Positions 1 through 4,541 of a DNA stretch of 5,038 nt are shown piece by piece. Each line of letters opens with the position of its first letter. The stretch's first letter is position 1. The stretch spans positions 9,458-14,495 of the forward strand of contig NZEE01000006.1 in the NCBI GenBank assembly GCA_002688965.1, read 5' to 3'. Source of the DNA: an archaeon (GTDB lineage Archaea > Aenigmatarchaeota > Aenigmatarchaeia > GW2011-AR5 > GCA-2688965). The notes beneath the pieces were generated by a model. It was not told the origin of the DNA, searched no databases, and saw nothing but the letters and a program-made list of their open reading frames with translations. The position numbers were made by a program, and so were the translations under genes.

Positions 1-736
1 GTTTATAATGAGCATTAACTTCTGGTGATCGTAAGTGTGCTTCTACAATTGGCATAATTCTATATTCACCAGCTACAACAGGATTATTTTTTAATAATTT
101 TTCTATTTTAGTACCTTTTTTAGACATCATCATTATTCTTGGTATAAATCCACCATTTTCTTTATAATCATGAACAACTCTTGCTCTTAATCTTTCAATA
201 AAATTTTCATCTGATGGTAATGATCTTTGGAATATAAATTCATCACCAACACAAGAATCACCAATATCAAATTCTCTTGGATCAGTATAAGCAGTATCAC
301 CACCTACTGGTCTATAAGTCAAAACATTTCCACCTTCTTCTGGTTTTCTTACAAATTCATATGGACCTACACCATACATTTCAGCTAAAAGGAAATCCCA
401 TCCAGTAACAGCAATAATATCATCACGTCCATGTATCTCACCTTGTGCTATAACTCTGTTTGGACTATCTTCAGCACCAAGAACAACTAAACGCATAGGT
501 CCTTCAGGAGTAGCCATTTCATAATCAGGAGGATGTGAACGATATTCACCATCAACAAGATCTTTTCCATCCCATACAACTTTAGCATATCTCACCATTT
601 CATCTAAATCAACAACAGTTGATAATGGAACATCTGGATTGAGAGATAGTCTATCAAGTACATCTGGTTCATAAACATCTTTCATATTTGTACTAGCTGG
701 TAGGTAAATTTGTGTTGGTACAACTTCTCTTGCCAT
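1..736 (-). CDS. Unrecognised soluble protein, C-terminus beyond the window edge
   Basis: I do not recognise this protein. It is open from the ATG at 736 to the left edge, giving 245 codons without a stop, so the C-terminus is missing. It starts MAREVVPTQIYLP. There is no signal peptide or membrane helix. It is rich in Asp, Glu, Gly and Pro and has a single Cys, in the segment DIGDSCVGDEF near residue 160. Beta-type hydrophobic patterns (MRLVVLGAED, RVIAQGEIHG) alternate with charged loops, suggesting a folded mixed alpha/beta protein. The start is well supported: a GGAGG site lies 9 bases upstream, and the ATG overlaps the stop of the preceding small gene as TAATG. It is the third gene of an operon led by an AbrB-ACT regulator. 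Regular codon structure and clean coupling make a real gene very likely. No function can be given. Confidence -1.
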   Translation of the reverse strand, partial: MAREVVPTQIYLPASTNMKDVYEPDVLDRLSLNPDVPLSTVVDLDEMVRYAKVVWDGKDLVDGEYRSHPPDYEMATPEGPMRLVVLGAEDSPNRVIAQGEIHGRDDIIAVTGWDFLLAEMYGVGPYEFVRKPEEGGNVLTYRPVGGDTAYTDPREFDIGDSCVGDEFIFQRSLPSDENFIERLRARVVHDYKENGGFIPRIMMMSKKGTKIEKLLKNNPVVAGEYRIMPIVEAHLRSPEVNAHYK

Positions 737-894
737 TATCTCATTCCTCCCCTAGGTCTTGCATAATTATTAAGTCCAACTCTTCTCCTTAAGGTTCGTG
801 GATCACCGGTTCTCATTACTGTAGTACCTCTGACCCTTCCATATCTAGTACTTCTACCGGAAACATAACTTAATAGTTTTCTTATTGGGCTCAT
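736..894 (-). CDS. 52-residue arginine-rich small protein
   Basis: A small complete gene between the regulator and the unrecognised protein. It encodes 52 residues starting MSPIRKLLSYVSGRSTRYG. Thirteen are Arg and one is Lys, against one Asp and no Glu, so the protein is strongly basic. There is no Cys or membrane helix. The arginines form clusters (RSTRYGRVR, LRRRVG, ARPRGGMR), which would suit binding to nucleic acid or to an acidic partner; the next protein in the operon is acid-rich. Support for the gene comes from its junctions. Its ATG overlaps the regulator's TGA as ATGA, its TAA overlaps the next ATG as TAATG, and a GAGGT site lies 9 bases before its start inside the end of the regulator gene. 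The function is unknown. I cannot name a family, and a ribosomal or nucleoid role would be speculation. Confidence -1.
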   Translation of the reverse strand: MSPIRKLLSYVSGRSTRYGRVRGTTVMRTGDPRTLRRRVGLNNYARPRGGMR

Positions 895-1286
895 CTAATC
901 ATAACCTCGAATTTTTTTATTGAATCAATCTTAGTCATTTCTTGTTCAAGTTTTTTTATATCTTTACAATCGCTTATATCAAGCATAGCAGACCATTCAG
1001 CTATTTTACCTTTTTCAATGGTTTTGCTATGACTCATTAAAATATCAATACTATGTTTTGAAAGAACATCAATAGTCTTTGAAAGAGAACCATGCTCATC
1101 TTTCATTAAAACATCTATAGTAGCATTTTCGCCTTCAACCATAGGAATAAGTTTTACCTCTTTATTTCCATTGCTTATCAACATTACTTCACTATTATTA
1201 TCAAGATTAATGTAATTCCTTATATGGAATGGAATAAGCAATCTTCCTTTTGAATCAATTTTGACTATGTTGAAACTATTGTTCAT
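891..1286 (-). CDS. AbrB/SpoVT-type DNA-binding domain fused to an ACT domain; likely ligand-responsive regulator
   Basis: A 131-residue two-domain protein. Residues about 5-49 fit the swapped-hairpin AbrB/MazE/SpoVT fold, with the hallmark DSKGRLLIP at 11-19, followed by a helix (HIRNYINL) and strands (EVMLISNG, EVKLIPM). Such domains dimerise and bind DNA. Residues about 55-131 resemble an ACT domain: strand ATIDVLMKD, the turn HGSLS at 65-69 in the place of the usual DxPGxL, a helix, two strands, a second helix (KKLEQEMTKI) and a last strand (KKFEVMI). ACT domains usually bind amino acids or other small ligands and tune regulators or enzymes. The start at 1286 has a GAGGT site 8 bases upstream. 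It leads the minus-strand operon and faces a control region with repeated motifs that it may bind itself. There is no toxin gene of MazF type beside it, so an antitoxin role is not favoured. The AbrB call is firm; the ACT call is probable. Confidence -1.
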   Translation of the reverse strand: MNNSFNIVKIDSKGRLLIPFHIRNYINLDNNSEVMLISNGNKEVKLIPMVEGENATIDVLMKDEHGSLSKTIDVLSKHSIDILMSHSKTIEKGKIAEWSAMLDISDCKDIKKLEQEMTKIDSIKKFEVMIR

Positions 1287-1319
1287 AATAAACTACCTCT
1301 TATGCGCGTGGAGTCCCAA

Positions 1320-1330
1320 TATTTTCCCAC
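1320..1330 (-). promoter_or_regulatory. Copy 1 of the GTGGGAAAA operator-like motif
   Basis: On the minus strand this reads GTGGGAAAATA and matches 9 of 11 bases of the two other copies. It would lie just downstream of the predicted start of the regulator transcript (about 1338), so a protein bound here could block transcription or affect the leader. It starts exactly 50 bases from copy 2 in the same orientation. The binding protein is unknown; the AbrB-like regulator is a candidate by position only. Confidence -1.
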
Positions 1331-1358
1331 TTAGTTCGATACATTCTTGTATCAGAAA

Positions 1359-1367
1359 CATATTTAA
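1359..1367 (-). promoter_or_regulatory. TATA box of the AbrB-ACT operon
   Basis: The minus strand reads TTAAATATG, preceded by the purine-rich GGGAAAAACAC, which could act as the BRE. A start about 25 bases downstream would fall near 1338 and give a leader of about 50 bases containing the GAGGT site. A more distant AT-rich stretch at 1412-1423 could also serve, so the choice is not certain. Confidence -1.
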
Positions 1368-1369
1368 GT

Positions 1370-1380
1370 GTTTTTCCCAC
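1370..1380 (-). promoter_or_regulatory. Copy 2 of the motif, GTGGGAAAAAC, next to the regulator TATA box
   Basis: On the minus strand this reads GTGGGAAAAAC, identical over all 11 bases to copy 3 on the opposite strand. It ends two bases before the regulator TATA box, in the place of the BRE, so it could help recruit TFB or compete with it. It also forms half of a dyad, TTCCC at 1374-1378 and GGGAA at 1386-1390. Confidence -1.
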
Positions 1381-1451
1381 ACAGGGGGAATCATATATTG
1401 ACGAAATATACCAAGATATATTAATCATCCAAAAAATATCATTTAAAAAAG

Positions 1452-1462
1452 GTGGGAAAAAC
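1452..1462 (+). promoter_or_regulatory. Copy 3 of the motif, GTGGGAAAAAC, upstream of the TFS promoter
   Basis: GTGGGAAAAAC on the plus strand, an exact inverted match of copy 2. It lies 14 bases before the TFS TATA box and has the same orientation toward its promoter as copy 2 has toward the regulator promoter. A partial GTGGAA follows one helical turn later, at 1463-1468. This suggests one factor controlling both divergent transcripts. Confidence -1.
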
Positions 1463-1476
1463 GTGGAAGCAAAGCA

Positions 1477-1485
1477 TTAAATATA
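1477..1485 (+). promoter_or_regulatory. TATA box of the TFS gene
   Basis: TTAAATATA preceded by the purine-rich GGAAGCAAAGCA, a plausible BRE. A start about 25 bases downstream, near 1506, leaves a leader of about 40 bases that contains the GTGATC ribosome-binding site used by TFS. Confidence -1.
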
Positions 1486-1538
1486 CTTCAAAACAAGAAA
1501 AGTAAGTTAAATTTTAATTATTTTACACAAATAACAAA

Positions 1539-1544
1539 GTGATC
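1539..1544 (+). promoter_or_regulatory. GTGATC ribosome-binding site that decides the TFS start
   Basis: GTGATC is the 3' half of the archaeal SD complement GGAGGTGATC. With the full complement aligned here, its end is 3 bases before the ATG at 1548. The other SD-bearing genes of the window give 2 to 5 bases in the same alignment. Reading the GTG at 1539 as a start would use part of this site as a codon and leave no site upstream. Confidence -1.
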
Positions 1545-1547
1545 AAA

Positions 1548-1868
1548 ATGAATTTTTGTCCAAAATGTGGTTCCATAATGGTACCTGTTAAGAAGAGAAC
1601 TGCAGCAGTTCTTACTTGTAGAAAGTGTAATTATACTCAAAAAAAGGGAGTAAAATCTGTAAAGATTACAGAAAAACCACAAAAAGCTAACAAAGTAGTT
1701 GTTCTTGAAAAAAATGTAACATCTCTACCAAAAACAGAAAAAGAATGCCCTAAATGTAATCACAGAAAAGCATATTGGTGGTTGCAACAAACTCGTGGTA
1801 CAGATGAACCTCCAACACAATTTTTCAAATGTGAAAAATGTTCACATGCATGGAGAGAGTACAAGTAG
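1548..1868 (+). CDS. tfs: Transcription factor S (archaeal TFIIS/RPB9-like transcript cleavage factor)
   Basis: A 106-residue protein with the full TFS layout. The N-terminal zinc ribbon is C4-P-K-C7 with C24-R-K-C27. A Lys-rich linker spans about residues 34-64. The C-terminal zinc ribbon is C67-P-K-C70 with C95-E-K-C98. The C-terminal half carries the family hallmark QQTRGTDEPPT and the ending HAWREY. Acidic D86-E87 sits at the tip of the ribbon, which TFIIS-type factors insert into the RNA polymerase funnel to stimulate cleavage of backtracked RNA. It therefore rescues stalled polymerase and aids proofreading. I start it at the ATG at 1548 rather than the in-frame GTG at 1539: family members begin close to the first CPKC, and GTGATC just upstream is the ribosome-binding site. 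It has its own promoter, diverges from the AbrB-ACT operon, and ends at paired hairpins. The length is normal and no key residue is missing. Confidence -1.
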   Translation: MNFCPKCGSIMVPVKKRTAAVLTCRKCNYTQKKGVKSVKITEKPQKANKVVVLEKNVTSLPKTEKECPKCNHRKAYWWLQQTRGTDEPPTQFFKCEKCSHAWREYK

Positions 1869-1885
1869 GTTTCTATGAAACCTAC
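1865..1885 (+). terminator. Hairpin 1 at the TFS stop codon
   Basis: GTAGGTTTC, loop TAT, GAAACCTAC: a perfect 9-bp stem with a 3-base loop. The stem begins in the last codon and includes the TAG stop. It is not followed directly by a T-run, so it is not a classical bacterial terminator by itself. It may protect or define the 3' end of the message, or work with the next hairpin. Confidence -1.
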
Positions 1886-1886
1886 T

Positions 1887-1916
1887 GTATAGAATAACTA
1901 AGAGTTATTCTCATAC
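1887..1916 (+). terminator. Hairpin 2 after TFS
   Basis: AGAATAACT (1891-1899), loop AAG, AGTTATTCT (1903-1911): a perfect 9-bp stem with a 3-base loop. GTAT (1887-1890) and ATAC (1913-1916) extend it past a single bulged C. A T-rich stretch follows at 1924-1932, which fits archaeal termination at T-tracts. One base separates it from hairpin 1, so the two stems could stack end to end. Confidence -1.
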
Positions 1917-1928
1917 AAATAAATTTTC

Positions 1929-1937
1929 TTTTAATAA
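1929..1937 (+). promoter_or_regulatory. Promoter of the membrane/ABC operon, probably leaderless
   Basis: TTTTAATAA is centred about 27 bases before the ATG at 1960, the distance expected between a TATA box and a start site. No GGAGG-like or GTGAT-like site lies before this ATG, unlike the other genes whose starts are visible. Both facts point to transcription starting at or next to the start codon. The T-tract overlaps the end region of the TFS transcript. Confidence -1.
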
Positions 1938-1959
1938 CACGTAAACCAAATAATAAACC

Positions 1960-2880
1960 ATGGTTGTTAAAATAATTATTACACTACTTTCAATTGTATT
2001 TGTAATCCTTACACCTTTAGTTATTTTTGGATATTCAGCAAAACCTGTATTTTATGAACCAGATATAATGCAAGATATATTAAATCAAAACGGATTTTTT
2101 AATGCATTAAGCGCATCAACTGGAAGTGACATCATAAGTCAATCTCAATCTCAAGCAGTCTCAGCAATTCTAGCTACTCATGTTCCTAGTATGCTTGAAT
2201 ATCTCAGAGGTGATTCTGATAAAATAGAGATTATAATAAAAGCAAATGAATTGCAGTCCTCAACTTTAACTGCAATACGAAAGACTTTGAATACAAAAAT
2301 ATCTGAAAAACCGGTTTGTTCAGAAAATGAAGAACCACAATTAGTTTCTATGATGGAATTTACATGCTCACCTACAAGTGCACAAGGAAAAGAAATTGCT
2401 GTTAACAAAGCAATGTCACAAATATCCCCATTTCTTGGTTTAGATCAAGCAGAAGATATTGATATAAGTGATCAATTAACAGGAGAACTTTCAGCACTTG
2501 AAGATGCTAGAAATATGTTAAAAACCGCATTTGGTATGTTAATGATTCTACTAATTATAATCATTTTGATTATCATAGGAATATTTGCATTAAGAAAAAA
2601 CGATATTAAACTAGCATTCAAAACTACAGGAATTATATTTCTTTGGTCTGGAATTAGTACTGCTGTTATTTCATTAGCATTACCAGCTATTCTATCAAAT
2701 ATAGTACCACCAACTGCTGGTGGAAATGTGTTGGTGTCAGTAATAGATGATGTTATTACAATTATTACATCAAATGCTCAATCATATGTTTTTGCATTAG
2801 TGATACTTGGAATATTTTTCATAGGATTATACTATTATGTAAAATCTAAACAAACTCTTAAAAAACCTATAATAAAGTGA
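1960..2880 (+). CDS. Unrecognised four-helix membrane protein with a large outer domain, ABC operon
   Basis: I do not recognise the family. The 306-residue protein has predicted helices at about 4-24, 189-210, 220-245 and 276-293. Between the first and second lies an outer domain of about 160 residues. Charges support this topology: the short loop RKNDIK and the tail KSKQTLKKPIIK are basic and so cytoplasmic. The outer domain starts FYEPDIMQDILNQNGFFNAL, is mostly helical in pattern, and holds the only two cysteines, C120 and C136, which could form a disulfide. One helix, a large outer domain and three helices is also the layout of FtsX/MacB type VII permeases, but the typical sequence around their first helix is absent here. 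It is the first gene of an operon, four bases before the ATPase, so a role in the same transporter complex is likely. It may be a partner subunit, a substrate-handling protein or a remote permease. Confidence -1.
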   Translation: MVVKIIITLLSIVFVILTPLVIFGYSAKPVFYEPDIMQDILNQNGFFNALSASTGSDIISQSQSQAVSAILATHVPSMLEYLRGDSDKIEIIIKANELQSSTLTAIRKTLNTKISEKPVCSENEEPQLVSMMEFTCSPTSAQGKEIAVNKAMSQISPFLGLDQAEDIDISDQLTGELSALEDARNMLKTAFGMLMILLIIIILIIIGIFALRKNDIKLAFKTTGIIFLWSGISTAVISLALPAILSNIVPPTAGGNVLVSVIDDVITIITSNAQSYVFALVILGIFFIGLYYYVKSKQTLKKPIIK

Positions 2881-2881
2881 T
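2877..2881 (+). promoter_or_regulatory. GTGAT ribosome-binding site spanning the upstream stop codon
   Basis: GTGAT contains the TGA stop of the membrane protein gene and lies three bases before the ATPase ATG at 2885. The same kind of site precedes TFS and the Ig-like protein. It implies coupled translation of the first two genes of the operon. Confidence -1.
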
Positions 2882-2884
2882 ATT

Positions 2885-3559
2885 ATGGTAAAACAACCAA
2901 TTCTTGAATTAAGAAATGTAACTAAGACATATACATTAGGTCAGTCAAAATACAATGCATTAGAAAATGTTCATATGAAAATAAAAAAAGGTGAATTTGT
3001 TTCTATTATTGGGCCATCTGGTTCAGGAAAAAGTACAATGCTTAATATGGTTGGAATTTTAGATAGACCAACAAAAGGAAATATTTTGATAGATAATATT
3101 AACACAACAACACTTGATGATAATCAATTAGCTACTATTAGAGGAAAGAAAATCGGATTTGTATTCCAAACATTTAATTTAATACCTCGGTTTAGTGCAT
3201 TAGAAAATGTAATGTTGCCAATGTGGTTTGCAGGAACAGATACTGAAACAAGGATATCAAGAGCAAAAAAGCTATTAACAAAAGTTGGACTAGAAAAAAG
3301 AATGAATAATAAAGCAAATCAAATGTCAGGTGGAGAGCGTCAAAGAGTAGCAATTGCGCGTGCCCTTGCAAACAATCCAGAGATAATTCTTGCAGATGAG
3401 CCAACAGGAAACCTAGATAGTAAAACAGGAGCAACTATACTCAAAATACTTAAGGATTTAAACAAAGAAGGTAATACTTTGATAATAGTTACTCATGATA
3501 CTACTATAGCAAAACAATCTGATAAAAAAATAAAACTTTTAGATGGAAAAATACTATAA
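2885..3559 (+). CDS. ABC transporter ATPase, MacB/LolD class
   Basis: A 224-residue ATP-binding subunit with every catalytic motif intact: Walker A GPSGSGKST (43-51), Q-loop Gln95 in FVFQTFNL, signature MSGGERQRVAIARAL (from 147), Walker B IILADEP with catalytic Glu172, D-loop NLDSK (176-180) and H-loop His204 in IIVTHD. The FQTFNLIPRFSALENVMLP segment and the PTGNLDS ending of Walker B are typical of the LolD/MacB/FtsE group. That group drives type VII permeases, which move their outer domains rather than carry solute through the membrane. The signature has Met in place of the usual Leu, a mild change. The length is normal for a stand-alone subunit. Its partner is almost certainly the MacB-like permease starting at 4542. 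Four bases separate it from the membrane protein before it and 19 from the gene after it, so co-transcription is likely. The substrate cannot be read from the sequence. Confidence -1.
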   Translation: MVKQPILELRNVTKTYTLGQSKYNALENVHMKIKKGEFVSIIGPSGSGKSTMLNMVGILDRPTKGNILIDNINTTTLDDNQLATIRGKKIGFVFQTFNLIPRFSALENVMLPMWFAGTDTETRISRAKKLLTKVGLEKRMNNKANQMSGGERQRVAIARALANNPEIILADEPTGNLDSKTGATILKILKDLNKEGNTLIIVTHDTTIAKQSDKKIKLLDGKIL

Positions 3560-3578
3560 ATATATGATGTGATATACA

Positions 3579-4505
3579 ATGATTATGAAAATCGAGAAAA
3601 TCTTATTAGCATTTGTAGTTCTATCTATACTCATAACGTCTATCCCTGTTTTTGCTGTATCAACAGCTTCTGGCGCAGATTTGAAAGCTGAATTAGCAAA
3701 ATATGAACCATCTCCAGCAGAAAAAGGTAAAGTAATGACAGCATGGATAAAGATAGAAAATGTAGGTGCTGAAAAAGCTGAAAACGCTGTTTTCACTCTT
3801 GTTCCTAGTTATCCATTTACACTTCTAAATGAAAATGATGAAATAATAGATTATGGTTCTATCCGTGCAAATTCTGATATAGAACTTGAATATAGATTAT
3901 TAATTGATAGAAATGCTCCAAAAGGAACCTCTAAATTAAAATTAAAATATACTTTTGGTGCAAGTACAGCTGAATATGAAGAAGAATTTGATATAACAAT
4001 CCAAGATGCACCAACTGATGCTGATTTAGAAGTATTATTTGTAGAAACTGATAAACCAGCATATCCTGGCGCAACAGTACAATTAACTTCAGATATCATT
4101 AATGTAGCACCTGGTAATGCTAATTACATTATAGCGAAAGTTGAAACAGATATGGCTACAATAGAAAGAAATGAAATATTTGTAGGTACTTTAGAAGCAG
4201 ATGACTTTGATTCAATGGATATTGATATGAAAATAAATTCTGATGTTGAACCAGGGGAATATCCAGTAAAATATATTCTTACATACAAAGATGAAGACTT
4301 TGAAGAAAAAGTTGTTGAAGATGAAATAACAATGGAAGTTGTATCAATTAAAGAAGGGTTAGAAAGCCAGTCAACTGCAGACCCAGTTATGTTGGTCATA
4401 ACAATCATTATATTACTGATTATAATTCGTGCACTTGGTATGAAATTAATAAAATGGTTCTTTAGACCATTTGTCAAGAAATGGCAACCTAAGAAAACTG
4501 TTTAA
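3579..4505 (+). CDS. Secreted, membrane-anchored protein with two Ig-like (COG1361/CARDB-type) domains
   Basis: A 308-residue outer-surface protein. Residues 1-27 form a signal peptide or anchor (MKIEKILLAF, hydrophobic core, PVFAVSTASG). Two beta-rich domains follow, at about 35-142 and 148-256. They share a pattern: a Pro-rich opening (PSPAEKGK; PAYPGATV), then a strand ending in IENVGAEKAEN or INVAPGNAN, and a closing strand before an Asp-rich link. This fits the archaeal COG1361/CARDB/NEW3 group of Ig-like folds. A helix at about 269-284 and a basic tail (KLIKWFFRPFVKKW) anchor it with the C-terminus inside. It has no Cys and is very acidic outside. It sits between the ATPase and the permease of the same transporter, so it probably acts as an outer partner, such as a periplasm-like adaptor or envelope contact. 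The ATG at 3579 is favoured by a GTGAT site at 3569-3573; Met3 at 3585 is possible. Confidence -1.
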   Translation: MIMKIEKILLAFVVLSILITSIPVFAVSTASGADLKAELAKYEPSPAEKGKVMTAWIKIENVGAEKAENAVFTLVPSYPFTLLNENDEIIDYGSIRANSDIELEYRLLIDRNAPKGTSKLKLKYTFGASTAEYEEEFDITIQDAPTDADLEVLFVETDKPAYPGATVQLTSDIINVAPGNANYIIAKVETDMATIERNEIFVGTLEADDFDSMDIDMKINSDVEPGEYPVKYILTYKDEDFEEKVVEDEITMEVVSIKEGLESQSTADPVMLVITIIILLIIIRALGMKLIKWFFRPFVKKWQPKKTV

Positions 4506-4529
4506 GGGTTATTTTTATATTATTCTTGA

Positions 4530-4534
4530 GAGGT
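4530..4534 (+). promoter_or_regulatory. GAGGT ribosome-binding site of the permease
   Basis: GAGGT lies seven bases before the ATG at 4542 and fits the SD complement with the usual spacing of the window. The preceding TTTTTATAT at 4512-4520 could be an extra internal TATA box, but it may be only AT-rich spacer. Confidence -1.
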
Positions 4535-4541
4535 TCCAAAA

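Noticed and set aside
891..1286. Toxin-antitoxin antitoxin (MazE/VapB type)
   Set aside because: The AbrB fold fits, but the C-terminal half is ACT-like rather than a toxin-binding tail, and neither downstream gene looks like MazF or a PIN-domain toxin.
1320..1462. CRISPR-like repeats
   Set aside because: The repeated unit is only 9-11 bases, copies are in both orientations with unequal gaps, and no cas gene is present.
1308..1468. Bacterial MraZ-box interpretation of the GTGGG motifs
   Set aside because: MraZ is also of the AbrB superfamily and binds GTGG-type repeats, but its boxes are short direct repeats with small spacers before cell-division genes; spacing, orientation and neighbours differ here.
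1539..1547. GTG at 1539 as the TFS start, giving three extra residues
   Set aside because: The GTG is part of the GTGATC ribosome-binding site, no other site lies upstream, and TFS proteins begin just before the first CPKC.
1865..1916. Inverted repeats as ends of a mobile element or an attachment site
   Set aside because: Each repeat is a tight hairpin with a 3-base loop; there is no transposase or integrase and no target duplication in the window.
2178..2408. Minus-strand open frame inside the membrane protein gene
   Set aside because: It lies wholly within a well-supported plus-strand gene and has no domain, operon context or promoter of its own.
3192..3434. Minus-strand open frame, Leu/Phe-rich, opposite the ABC ATPase
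   Set aside because: Its hydrophobic make-up is what the reverse strand of Lys/Glu/Asn-rich coding sequence gives; the ATPase frame has all its motifs.
3564..3572. ATG at 3564 as an upstream start for the Ig-like protein
   Set aside because: It reads ATG ATG TGA, so it stops at once; at most it would be a two-codon leader.
3554..4477. Three minus-strand open frames opposite the Ig-like protein gene
   Set aside because: Ser/Ile-rich translations typical of antisense frames; the plus-strand product has signal peptide, repeat domains and anchor.
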